Below, one piece after another: positions 26,097 through 34,118 of a DNA stretch of 64,000 bases (positions are counted from its first letter, which is position 1; every line of letters starts with the position of its first letter). Under the pieces are notes generated by a model, which did not search any database, was not told the DNA's origin, and saw nothing but the letters and a program-made list of their open reading frames with translations. This DNA comes from Hydrogenophilus thermoluteolus (GTDB lineage Bacteria; Pseudomonadota; Gammaproteobacteria; Burkholderiales; Rhodocyclaceae): NCBI RefSeq assembly GCF_003574215.1, contig NZ_AP018558.1, positions 1,281,001-1,345,000 on the forward strand. The letters run 5' to 3'. A program made the position numbers and the translations under genes.

Positions 26097-28471
26097 TCGC
26101 GCCGCCGTTGCCACGGGCGGCGCCAACTCGCCCCCTTCTCGTCATGCCAACGCGCGAAATGGGCAAGCGCATCGGCAACGCGCGCAGGCAAACTTTGGGG
26201 ACCACGAATCGGGCGACCAGTAAGTACCGCCGCGGCTTCATCGACCGAGCGCACCGGCCAAAGGTGAAAGCGGCCTGCACGCACCGCAGCGATTACCGCA
26301 TCATCCAGCATCAAATGGCGGCAGTTCGCGGCAGGTAGGATCACACCGTGGCTGCCGTCGAGCCCAGCCGCTGCACAGACCGCATACCACCCTTCGATTT
26401 TTTCGTTGATCGCGCCAACGGCCTGCACCTCACCGAACTGGTTGATCGACCCGGTCACTGCGATCGATTGCTCAAGCGGCACCCCCGCAATCGCCGAGAG
26501 GAGCGCAAGCGCTTCAGCCAACGACGCCGAGTCCCCTTCGACAAAGCCGTAGGACTGCTCCATCACCAGGGTTGCGGAGAGCGCAAGGGGTCGCCTGCGC
26601 CCAAAGCGGCCACTCAAGAACGCAGAAAGAATCATAACCCCTTTGCTGTGAATCGACCCACCGAGTTCGCTTTCGCGCTCGATGTCGAGCACTTCGCCTT
26701 CACCCCCCATCCGCACCGACGCAGTGATTCGGATGGGGTGCCCATACGCCTCTTCGCCGCTTTCGAAGACGACCAAGCCATTGACCTGCCCGACACGGTT
26801 TCCCCGCGTGGTGATGAGGTGGGTCCCGTCAGCGATTGCCGCAATCGTTTCGCGCCACGCGGAACCGGTTCGCGCAAAACGCGCACGGACCGCCGCCTCG
26901 ACATCCTGCCGCGCCACCACTTTCCGCCCTTGCGCCTGCGCCCATGCCGCAGCTTCGCGCAGCAACCCGGCGAAGCGCCCTACGGTCAATGCCAGCCGCT
27001 GCTGATCTTCCGCGGCACGCGCCGCCGCTTCGAGCGCGCGCGCGATCGCGTCGTCGCTCACCTCCGGCCCGTCGTCCCCGTCATCTGCAAGGAGTTGCCG
27101 CAACACCGCTGCGTACCGTGCTTCGTTTTCTGGGGTTCGCGGGACGGTGTGCTCCAGTTCGACCACCCAAGGAAAGAGGGTGGTAAAAGTCTCGTCGAGG
27201 TCGCGCAACGCCTCATAAATTTCTGGGGTAACGATGAGGATGACTTGTCCGGCAAAAGGGATGGGATCGGGGCGCACGAGCGGCAGCGCCCCCCAGCGGG
27301 TTTGGGCGGGGGGAGGGGCGACCTCTACCCGCTGCGTCGCCAGAGTCCGTTTGAGTGCTTGCCAGGCGTCGCTGTCGGCGAGCAACGCCGTTGCGTCGAC
27401 GAGCAGAAACCCATCGGCAGCCTGGGCCAAATGCCCGGCCCGGATATGGCGATGGTCGGAGATCCGTTCATCTTCGACCACTTCGCTTTCCACCCATCCG
27501 ACGAGCGTTGCATGGGAAATGTTCTCCCCCAAACAGACTGGGGCATGCGCCTGAGCCTCATGGACAACGGATGGGTTGACGAGATAGTGCGCCAGAACCG
27601 CTTCGTCGATCAGGACCTCGGTACCGTCGCGCGCCAACCAGGGCCGCGGCCCCCTAACGAGTTCCGCTTCGAATGCATCGAGGTAAGCGAGCACCTCGGA
27701 AAAATCGGCGAACGCTTCGCGAAGTGGGTGCAAAAGATGACGCGCCACAGGCGCTAAGGCGTCCCGCTCAGCCGCGTCGATCGCATCAGCCAGCGCCTCG
27801 TCCCATTCCGGGAAACGGGCCAACACCGCAGCCAACCGGTCGCGCCAGCGCGCTACTCGCTCTTCCCAACGCTTTCGTTCCGTTTCGGGCAATGCGGCAT
27901 AGGCCTCCGGGGTAAAGGGTTCGCCGTGCTCATCGGTGGGAACGAGCGCCCAACCATCGTCGGTTTGCAGCAGCTTGAGGCGATCCCCCGCGCATCCGTC
28001 GCGAATCTCGGCTAGCGCCTGCTGCTGCCGCTCTTGGTGTCGCTTCAGCAGCGCTTCGATCCGCGTCCGGTGGGGATCGGCGGTGAGCGCGCCGCGCACC
28101 AGTTCGGGCAACCGCTGCACCAGTCGTTCGACTGCCGCGGCGAGTTCCCGCCCTTTACCTGCAGGCAACCGCAGCAATTGCGGGCGCAACGGATCGTCGA
28201 AACGGGGAACGTACAGGAGATCGTGCGGTGACAATCGCTTGCGTGCCGCCTGTTCCGCGGTCCACCGCGCGATCGCGTGGCGTCCGTAACCCGGTGGTGC
28301 CATGAGCACGACGTGGCCCCGCCGCGCATCTGCCAATGCCAAAGCAAGCGTTTCCAGCGCCGCGTCCTGTCCGACGAACGGGGGGCGATGGGTCGAATCG
28401 GGTACCGGTTGCGTGTCGAGCTGGGTACGACGGTACAACGATTGCGGGTCGAGCGTGGCGATTTGGGTCAT
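26093..28471 (-). CDS. Lon-like ATP-dependent protease (AAA_32/LonB-type)
   Basis: 792-residue Lon-related protease of the YcbZ/LonH-like group. The ATPase part has a P-loop variant APPGYGRHAIARW, with Arg in place of the usual Lys, and a Walker B-like GFLLVDATALL. A coiled-coil insertion (residues about 150-235) splits the ATPase region. The C-terminal Lon protease domain has the catalytic Ser in YGFVEGDSASLAEALALLSA and the catalytic Lys in GAINEKIEGWYAVC. Substrates are unknown. Its stop overlaps the DUF523/DUF1722 gene. A divergent gap of 107 bp separates it from moaA. Confidence 0.9.
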   Translation of the reverse strand: MTQIATLDPQSLYRRTQLDTQPVPDSTHRPPFVGQDAALETLALALADARRGHVVLMAPPGYGRHAIARWTAEQAARKRLSPHDLLYVPRFDDPLRPQLLRLPAGKGRELAAAVERLVQRLPELVRGALTADPHRTRIEALLKRHQERQQQALAEIRDGCAGDRLKLLQTDDGWALVPTDEHGEPFTPEAYAALPETERKRWEERVARWRDRLAAVLARFPEWDEALADAIDAAERDALAPVARHLLHPLREAFADFSEVLAYLDAFEAELVRGPRPWLARDGTEVLIDEAVLAHYLVNPSVVHEAQAHAPVCLGENISHATLVGWVESEVVEDERISDHRHIRAGHLAQAADGFLLVDATALLADSDAWQALKRTLATQRVEVAPPPAQTRWGALPLVRPDPIPFAGQVILIVTPEIYEALRDLDETFTTLFPWVVELEHTVPRTPENEARYAAVLRQLLADDGDDGPEVSDDAIARALEAAARAAEDQQRLALTVGRFAGLLREAAAWAQAQGRKVVARQDVEAAVRARFARTGSAWRETIAAIADGTHLITTRGNRVGQVNGLVVFESGEEAYGHPIRITASVRMGGEGEVLDIERESELGGSIHSKGVMILSAFLSGRFGRRRPLALSATLVMEQSYGFVEGDSASLAEALALLSAIAGVPLEQSIAVTGSINQFGEVQAVGAINEKIEGWYAVCAAAGLDGSHGVILPAANCRHLMLDDAVIAAVRAGRFHLWPVRSVDEAAAVLTGRPIRGPQSLPARVADALAHFARWHDEKGASWRRPWQRRRE

Positions 28472-28537
28472 CTGTCTTGTCGGTTTGGCGTCCGTCGCGT
28501 TACGATCGCGTTATCATCACAAGAACTGCGTCGCACG

Positions 28538-28565
28538 ATTGTAGCAACGGCGACCCTGAAACCAA
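28538..28565 (-). promoter_or_regulatory. Candidate promoter of the Lon-like protease gene
   Basis: Minus strand TTGGTT (28560-28565), 16-bp spacer, TACAAT (28538-28543), giving a leader of about 60 nt before ATG 28471. The -10 box is good and the -35 box poor. It lies in the divergent gap shared with moaA, whose own -10 may be TATCAT at 28512-28517 on the plus strand. Both are sequence predictions only. Confidence 0.35.
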
Positions 28566-28578
28566 CGGAGAAGACCCA

Positions 28579-29658
28579 ATGGCCGAAGCGCTCCGTTACG
28601 AGCCCCTTTCGGAAGCAGGCACGCTACTGACCCTTCCGCCACTTGCCGATTCGGGAACGGGCCCGGTTCATGATCAACGTAACCGCCCGCTCGCCGACCT
28701 TCGCATTTCGGTTACCGACCGCTGCAATTTCCGTTGCACCTACTGCATGCCACGGGAGGCGTTCGATGGGTACCACTTCTTACCGCGCGCTGAAATCCTG
28801 ACGTTCGAAGAGATCGAACGGGTGGCGCGCGCATTCGTCGCGCTGGGGGTGCGCAAAATCCGCATCACAGGGGGAGAACCGTTGCTGCGCCGCGATCTGC
28901 CCAAACTGATCGAACGGTTGGCCCAGCTACCGGTGGAACTCACGCTCACCACCAACGGTGTGCTGTTACCGAAATTCGCCGCAGCGCTCAAAGACGCCGG
29001 CCTAGCGCGCGTCACGGTGAGCCTCGATGCGCTCAGCCAGGAAACCTTCGAAGCGATCGCCGACGTCAAAGTACCGGTAATGCGGGTGCTGGAAGGGATC
29101 GAAGCCGCGTTGTCTGCAGGACTCACCCCACTCAAAGTCAACATGGTGGTGAAACGCGGCATCAATGACCACGAGATCACTGCAATGGCGGAACACTTTC
29201 GTGGCACAGGGGTGATTCTGCGCTTCATCGAATTCATGGATGTCGGGGCAACGAACGGTTGGCAGATGGCGCACGTCGTGCCCGCCAAAGAGATCCTAGA
29301 ACGGATCGACGCACGCTGGCCGTTGGAGCCGCTCGAACCCAACTATTTTGGCGAAGTGGCCGAACGCTGGCGGTACCGAGACGGGGCGGGGGAAATTGGC
29401 GTGATCGCCTCGGTCACGCAACCCTTCTGCCGCGGGTGTACGCGCCTGCGCCTCTCTACCGACGGCAAGCTCTTCACCTGTCTTTTCGCCGACCGGGGGT
29501 ACGACTTGCGGCTACTGGTGCGCGACGGCGCCGACGAAACGACGCTGGCGCGTGCGATCGCGGCGATCTGGAAAATTCGTGGCGACCGTTATTCGGAGCT
29601 CCGCACGCAAGCCACGGCGCCGCGCAAGCGCATCGAAATGTCCTATATTGGAGGGTGA
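28579..29658 (+). CDS. moaA: GTP 3',8-cyclase MoaA
   Basis: Radical-SAM enzyme that with MoaC converts GTP to cyclic pyranopterin monophosphate, first step of molybdenum cofactor synthesis. The N-terminal cluster motif SVTDRCNFRCTYCMP (CxxxCxxC), the SAM-binding ITGGEPLLRRDL, and the C-terminal second [4Fe-4S] site CRGCTRLRLSTDGKLFTC (CxxC plus a distal Cys) are complete. ATG 28579 after CGGAGAAG gives 359 residues; upstream codons are probably not translated. The penultimate C-terminal Gly-Gly tail (SYIGG), needed for activity in MoaA, is present. No other moa gene is adjacent. Confidence 0.96.
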   Translation: MAEALRYEPLSEAGTLLTLPPLADSGTGPVHDQRNRPLADLRISVTDRCNFRCTYCMPREAFDGYHFLPRAEILTFEEIERVARAFVALGVRKIRITGGEPLLRRDLPKLIERLAQLPVELTLTTNGVLLPKFAAALKDAGLARVTVSLDALSQETFEAIADVKVPVMRVLEGIEAALSAGLTPLKVNMVVKRGINDHEITAMAEHFRGTGVILRFIEFMDVGATNGWQMAHVVPAKEILERIDARWPLEPLEPNYFGEVAERWRYRDGAGEIGVIASVTQPFCRGCTRLRLSTDGKLFTCLFADRGYDLRLLVRDGADETTLARAIAAIWKIRGDRYSELRTQATAPRKRIEMSYIGG

Positions 29659-30140
29659 TGGCTGGGGAGCCACCCTCGTCTGCTCACCTCTTCGATCAGG
29701 GCATTGGCGGTTGCAATCAGCGCCGGCACGAAGCGATGGGCCGCGAGCAGCGCTTCAACCGCTGCCTGGGGTTCCAGAAGATACTCATGGACCATTCGGT
29801 TGCGCAATTCGCGGAGCACCAACCACTCATCGCTCGAGGCTACCCAGCCCATCCGCTCCGCAAAGTCGAGACGGTCGCGCATCGCTCGGGGGGGTTCTGC
29901 AAGTAACCTCAAGACTGCTGGCAAGAGTTTATCTCCCAGCGTATCTTGGAGCCGGGCAAAACGCAAAAGAAAGGCGTCGATCCGTTCGGTAAGCGGGCTC
30001 TCTGCGGTCAGAGCCCAAAATTCGGACAGCCACTCCAAATTGGCAAAAAGCGCGCGGTCAGAGACCTCTAGAGCAGCGACCTCACGCTGGACGATCGCAA
30101 CCAGGTGGGCGAGCCGTTCCCTTTCACTTTCAGAGATCAA
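29643..30140 (-). CDS. HEPN-domain protein, HepT-like toxin candidate
   Basis: Helical protein of about 165 residues containing RNRMVHEY near residue 120, the R-x4-H-x-Y signature of HepT-type HEPN ribonucleases. In the Shewanella HepT/MntA system the HEPN protein cleaves RNA and its Tyr is AMPylated by the partner nucleotidyltransferase. A nucleotidyltransferase gene lies immediately upstream and overlaps it, so a toxin-antitoxin pair is likely. The start is uncertain: TTG 30140 fits the alignment and overlaps the partner's end by 11 nt, while TTG 30164 would add eight residues. The last 16 nt overlap the end of convergent moaA. Toxicity is inference. Confidence 0.82.
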   Translation of the reverse strand: MISESERERLAHLVAIVQREVAALEVSDRALFANLEWLSEFWALTAESPLTERIDAFLLRFARLQDTLGDKLLPAVLRLLAEPPRAMRDRLDFAERMGWVASSDEWLVLRELRNRMVHEYLLEPQAAVEALLAAHRFVPALIATANALIEEVSRRGWLPSHHPPI

Positions 30141-30435
30141 GGCGCACCCCTGTATTGCGGGCAATACGGTGGATCGGAAGTTTTGGCCCCGCGGGGGTTT
30201 GGATCACCACGTCGATTTTTCGCTCCCCTAAAGCGCGCTGCAGCGCCACGAGAAAACGGGCGCGTGCCAGCGCGAGATTGTCCACCGCCTCGGGGGTCTC
30301 GATGTACAAGTCGATGTCTCCGCCGCGCGCGGCATCATCGACCCGCGAGCCAAAAAGCCAAACTCGGGCATCTGGCCCAAAGTAGCTGCGGACCAGTTCA
30401 GCAATCACATTCCGCTCTTTGGGCAGAAGCCGCAT
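30130..30435 (-). CDS. MntA-like minimal nucleotidyltransferase (antitoxin candidate)
   Basis: 101-residue pol beta-fold nucleotidyltransferase. The active-site motif WLFGSRVDDAARGGDIDLYIE contains GS, nine residues, then D-x-D, with a third acidic position possible in KIDVVIQT. It has no other domain, as expected for a MntA-type enzyme that AMPylates its HEPN partner. It is translated first and overlaps the HEPN gene. It begins 28 nt after hom on the same strand, a place where thrC often lies in betaproteobacteria, suggesting insertion or rearrangement. The antitoxin role is inferred from the pair. Confidence 0.85.
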   Translation of the reverse strand: MRLLPKERNVIAELVRSYFGPDARVWLFGSRVDDAARGGDIDLYIETPEAVDNLALARARFLVALQRALGERKIDVVIQTPAGPKLPIHRIARNTGVRLDL

Positions 30436-30463
30436 CGGCCGAAACTCCGTCGCGCATCTTCCC

Positions 30464-31783
30464 TCAGGTCAAATGCTCGACCCGTAATTTCGTCACCGAC
30501 CCCACGACGAACGGCAGTGCAGTAATACCGGCAATTGCGGCGTCTACTGCCTGTTCTTCGGTTTCATGGGTCAGGAGCACCAGTTCGGCCTGTTCGGCAA
30601 TGGGTTCCTTTTGCACCAGTGCGGCGATCGACACCGACTCTTTCGCCAACACATGCGCGATTTCCGCAAGCACCCCAGGTCGATCGGCTACGTTTAGCCG
30701 CAAATAGTAACAAGAACGGCATTGTGCGATGGGTAGCGCAGCCACATCCTGCACCTGATCCGGTTGGAACGCTAGGTGCGGGACACGGTTTTCCGGATCG
30801 GCGGTATGCAGCCGCGTCACATCGACCAGATCGGCGATCACGGCGCTTGCGGTCGGTTCCGAACCGGCGCCGGCGCCGTAATAGAGGGTTTGCCCCACCG
30901 CGTCTCCTTTGACCAATACCGCGTTCATCGCGCCAGAGACACTGGCCAAGAGGTGGTCTTTCGGAATGAGCGTGGGATGGACCCGAAGTTCGAACCCCTG
31001 TTCACGCCGCTTCGCGATTCCCAACAATTTGATACGGTAGCCCAACGCTTCAGCGTGGGCGACATCACGCGCGTCGATTCTTGTGATCCCTTCGACGTAG
31101 GCTTTGTCGAATTGGATCGGCACTCCGAACGCAAGCGAAGCAAGGAGCGTTGCTTTGTGCGCGGCGTCGATGCCTTCGATGTCGAACGTGGGGTCGGCCT
31201 CGGCGTAGCCGAGCGCTTGCGCTTCTTGCAGCGCCCCGTCAAAGCTCAGGCCCCGCTGATCCATCTGCGTGAGGATATAATTGGTGGTCCCGTTGATGAT
31301 TCCCGCCACCCATTCGATGCGGTTTGCGGCTAACCCTTCGCGCAGCGCTTTGATGATCGGAATCCCACCAGCCACCGCGGCTTCGAACGCTACCATCACC
31401 CCTTTTTCCTGCGCCGCGGCGAAGATTTCCGCACCATGCACGGCCAAAAGCGCCTTGTTCGCGGTCACCACGTGCTTACCCGCGGCAATCGCTGCCAACA
31501 CAAGCTCTTTCGCAACCGTGTAACCACCGATCAGCTCGACGACGATATCGATCGTTGGGTCATTGACCACCGAGAAGGCATCCTCGGTGAGGCGTACGCC
31601 ATCGGCGAGCGCCTGTTCGCCCACCACCGCGCGCGCACGCTCGAGGTTACGGTCCGCCACCGCCACGATCGCGATGGGACGCCCCGCACGCCGAGCGATT
31701 TCGCCCGCGTTGCGCGTCAATACACTCCAAACCCCCCCACCTACGGTTCCAATTCCCAACAATCCGACACGTATCGCTTTCAT
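30464..31783 (-). CDS. hom: Homoserine dehydrogenase
   Basis: NAD(P)H-dependent reduction of aspartate semialdehyde to homoserine for threonine and methionine. The N-terminal dinucleotide fold (VGLLGIGTVGGGVWSVL), TANKALLAVHG, AAVAGGIPIIKALREGL, the catalytic region IINGTTNYILTQM and AEADPTFDIEG, and a C-terminal ACT domain (YYLRLNVADRPGVLAEIAHVL) are present in 439 residues. The ACT domain suggests threonine feedback control. ATG 31783 overlaps the alaA stop (ATGA). alaA-hom is a common betaproteobacterial pair. Confidence 0.96.
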   Translation of the reverse strand: MKAIRVGLLGIGTVGGGVWSVLTRNAGEIARRAGRPIAIVAVADRNLERARAVVGEQALADGVRLTEDAFSVVNDPTIDIVVELIGGYTVAKELVLAAIAAGKHVVTANKALLAVHGAEIFAAAQEKGVMVAFEAAVAGGIPIIKALREGLAANRIEWVAGIINGTTNYILTQMDQRGLSFDGALQEAQALGYAEADPTFDIEGIDAAHKATLLASLAFGVPIQFDKAYVEGITRIDARDVAHAEALGYRIKLLGIAKRREQGFELRVHPTLIPKDHLLASVSGAMNAVLVKGDAVGQTLYYGAGAGSEPTASAVIADLVDVTRLHTADPENRVPHLAFQPDQVQDVAALPIAQCRSCYYLRLNVADRPGVLAEIAHVLAKESVSIAALVQKEPIAEQAELVLLTHETEEQAVDAAIAGITALPFVVGSVTKLRVEHLT

Positions 31784-33138
31784 TCCGTCCCTTCCTTTTG
31801 CGTCACAATCACTTGATGCCGCCGGCGATAGCGGTCGCAGAAACGGGCGATCCGTTCGATCGCGTCACGCAAATCGTCTTCGTGCGGCAAGAAAACCATC
31901 CGGAAATGGTCCGGATTGGGCCAGTTGAAACCGGTCCCTTGCACGACCAACACCCGCTCCTCTTCCAAAAGCTCCAAGACGAACTGCTGGTCGTCGACAA
32001 TCGGATAAACCTTCGGGTCGAGCCGTGGGAACATATAGAGCGTTGCTTGCGCCTTCACCGCCGAAACCCCGGGAATCTCGTTCAACATCTGGTAGGCGAT
32101 GTTGCGTTGGCGCGTCAGACGCCCGTTCGGTGCGACCAGCTCTTGAATGCTTTGGTAGCCGCCAAGCGCGGTTTGGATCGCCATCTGACCAGGCACGTTG
32201 GAACAGAGGCGCATCGACGCCAAGATATTGAGCCCTTCGATGTAATCGCGCGCGTGGCGCCGTTCACCAGAAAGGACCATCCATCCGGCGCGATAGCCAC
32301 ACGAGCGGTAATTTTTCGACAACCCGTTGATCGTGATGAAAAAAACATCATCGGCAAGCGACGCAATCGAGACATGCTCTCGCCCATCATAGAGCATCTT
32401 GTCGTAGATCTCGTCGGCGAACACGATGAGCTGATGTTCCCGCGCGATCTGAACGATTCCTTCCAGGATTTCGCGCGGATAGAGCGCGCCGGTAGGGTTG
32501 TTCGGGTTGATCACGACGATCGCACGAGTTCGGTCGGTCACCTTTTTGCGGATGTCGGCGAGATCCGGGTACCAATCGGACGCTTCGTCGCACAGGTAGT
32601 GGCGGGGTTTGCCGCCAGCCAGCGAAACCGCCGCGGTCCACAGGGGATAATCGGGTGCAGGGACGAGCACCTCGTCACCAGACTCCAAAAGCCCCTGCAG
32701 GCTCATCACGATCAATTCCGACGCCCCGTTGCCCAGGTACACATCCTCGACATCGACGCCTGGAACCCCTTTGGTCTGCATGTACTGCACCACCGCCTTG
32801 CGTGGCGCGAAGAGTCCTTTCGAGTCGGTGTAACCACTCGCGTCGCGAAAATTGCGAATCACATCGACCACGATCTCTTCCGGCGGTTCGAAACCGAACG
32901 GCGCCAAATTGCCGATATTGAGTTTGATGATCTTGTGCCCCTCGGACTCCATCTCCTTGGCGCGTTCGAGCACCGGTCCGCGGATGTCGTAGCAGACGTC
33001 GTCGAGTTTCGACGATTTGAGGATTGGCCGCCAGACCCGTTCCGCCTCTGCCGCCACCGGAGCTTCCCCACCCGGCGCAGCTTTCGGCGCATCGAGCCGT
33101 TGCGATGAAGACGAAAGCGGAACGTCAGCAGGTTTCAT
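31780..33138 (-). CDS. alaA: Alanine-synthesizing aminotransferase AlaA-like
   Basis: Class I PLP aminotransferase close to E. coli AlaA (glutamate-pyruvate transaminase). The shared stretches include KSSKLDDVCYDIRGPVLERA, KLNIGNLAPFGFEPPEEIVVDVIRN, PAPDYPLWTAAVSLAGG, VINPNNPTGALYPREIL, FADEIYDKMLYDG and the PLP-lysine site NGLSKNYRSCGYRAGWMVL. An N-terminal extension of about 40 Ala/Ser/Pro-rich residues precedes the usual start. ATG 33138 is supported by an AGAGGAG ribosome site at 7-nt spacing. Co-translated with hom. Confidence 0.92.
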   Translation of the reverse strand: MKPADVPLSSSSQRLDAPKAAPGGEAPVAAEAERVWRPILKSSKLDDVCYDIRGPVLERAKEMESEGHKIIKLNIGNLAPFGFEPPEEIVVDVIRNFRDASGYTDSKGLFAPRKAVVQYMQTKGVPGVDVEDVYLGNGASELIVMSLQGLLESGDEVLVPAPDYPLWTAAVSLAGGKPRHYLCDEASDWYPDLADIRKKVTDRTRAIVVINPNNPTGALYPREILEGIVQIAREHQLIVFADEIYDKMLYDGREHVSIASLADDVFFITINGLSKNYRSCGYRAGWMVLSGERRHARDYIEGLNILASMRLCSNVPGQMAIQTALGGYQSIQELVAPNGRLTRQRNIAYQMLNEIPGVSAVKAQATLYMFPRLDPKVYPIVDDQQFVLELLEEERVLVVQGTGFNWPNPDHFRMVFLPHEDDLRDAIERIARFCDRYRRRHQVIVTQKEGTE

Positions 33139-33211
33139 TGCGGCACTCCTCTTGGCGAAAATGGGGCGAGTCGGTAATCTTAGCGAAAAAGCGGCGCAAG
33201 GAGAAGCAGCG

Positions 33212-33583
33212 GTGAAATTGCAACTGGAATTGACAGGCGACGTGCGTCTCATCACCGCGCACGGCGATGGCTGGATTGCGATCGACGGCGAACGGCACGA
33301 ACAGAATCTCATTTTGACGCCTGACGCCGCCCATCCCGGGTGGCTCGAAACTGGCTGGCCCTCCTTCGACGCGGCAGCCGTCGAACAGCTCTTGGCCCAC
33401 CAGCCGGAATTGATCCTGCTTGGGTCGGGCCCGACCCTTGTCTGGCCGCCTGCTGCGGCACTGCAACGCCTGACCCAATCCGGCATCGGATTCGAAGTGA
33501 TGGCGTTGCCAGCCGCTTGCCGCACGTATAATGTCCTGGCCAGCGAAGGGCGACGTGTCGTCGCTGGACTGGTTTTGCGCTAA
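33212..33583 (+). CDS. Mth938-like domain protein (DUF498/NDUFAF3-like fold)
   Basis: 123-residue protein of the Mth938-like family (COG3737), whose function in bacteria is unknown; the eukaryotic relative NDUFAF3 helps assemble complex I. LILTPDAAHPGWLETGWPSFDAAAVEQLLAHQPELILLGSGPTLVWPP and GFEVMALPAACRTYNVLASEGRRVVAGLVL are typical. GTG 33212 is chosen because AAGGAG ends 8 nt before it; the frame is open further upstream across the alaA start. It is transcribed divergently from alaA and ends 15 nt before bcp. Confidence 0.85.
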   Translation: MKLQLELTGDVRLITAHGDGWIAIDGERHEQNLILTPDAAHPGWLETGWPSFDAAAVEQLLAHQPELILLGSGPTLVWPPAAALQRLTQSGIGFEVMALPAACRTYNVLASEGRRVVAGLVLR

Positions 33584-33598
33584 CGAAAGGAGCACCCC

Positions 33599-34075
33599 AT
33601 GACGCTTGAACTCAACCAACCGGCACCCGATTTCACCTTGCCGGCAACCGGAAACCAAACGATCACACTTTCGGCGCTCAAAGGAAAACCGGTCGTCCTC
33701 TATTTCTACCCCCGTGACAATACGCCTGGTTGTACCAACGAAGCGATCGCTTTTCGTGACCTTTACGACCAATTCACTGCACTGGGCGCCGTGATCCTGG
33801 GGCTATCGCGCGACTCCGTCGCCTCGCATGAAAAGTTCAAAGCCAAATTCTCTTTACCGTTCGACCTGGTGAGCGACCCTGAAGAGGTCGCGTGCCAAGC
33901 GTACGACGTGATGCGCAACAAAACGATGTACGGCAAACCGGTGCGGGGGATCGAGCGCAGTACCTTTTTGATCGACGCGGATGGAAACATCGCCGCAATC
34001 TGGCGCAAAGTCAAGGTAGATGGACACGCGGAAGCGGTCTTGGCAAAACTGCGGGAAATCGCCAAGAACGCATGA
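33599..34075 (+). CDS. bcp: Bcp/PrxQ-type thiol peroxidase
   Basis: Thioredoxin-dependent peroxiredoxin that reduces hydrogen and alkyl peroxides. The 158 residues begin LELNQPAPDFTLPATGNQ, and the peroxidatic Cys45 lies in YFYPRDNTPGCTNEA. The usual resolving Cys five residues later is replaced (Ile50); the only other Cys is Cys99 in EEVACQAYDV. The enzyme may therefore work as a 1-Cys enzyme or form a different disulfide. GAAAGGAG precedes the ATG. Probably co-transcribed with the Mth938-like gene. Confidence 0.94.
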   Translation: MTLELNQPAPDFTLPATGNQTITLSALKGKPVVLYFYPRDNTPGCTNEAIAFRDLYDQFTALGAVILGLSRDSVASHEKFKAKFSLPFDLVSDPEEVACQAYDVMRNKTMYGKPVRGIERSTFLIDADGNIAAIWRKVKVDGHAEAVLAKLREIAKNA

Positions 34076-34118
34076 TCGCAGTGCGTATCCTACTCTATTA
34101 CCCATTTTTGGAGTCGAA

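Noticed and set aside
26348..27757. Plus-strand 469-codon frame opposite the Lon-like protease
   Set aside because: No recognisable domain and fully antisense to a clear protease gene.
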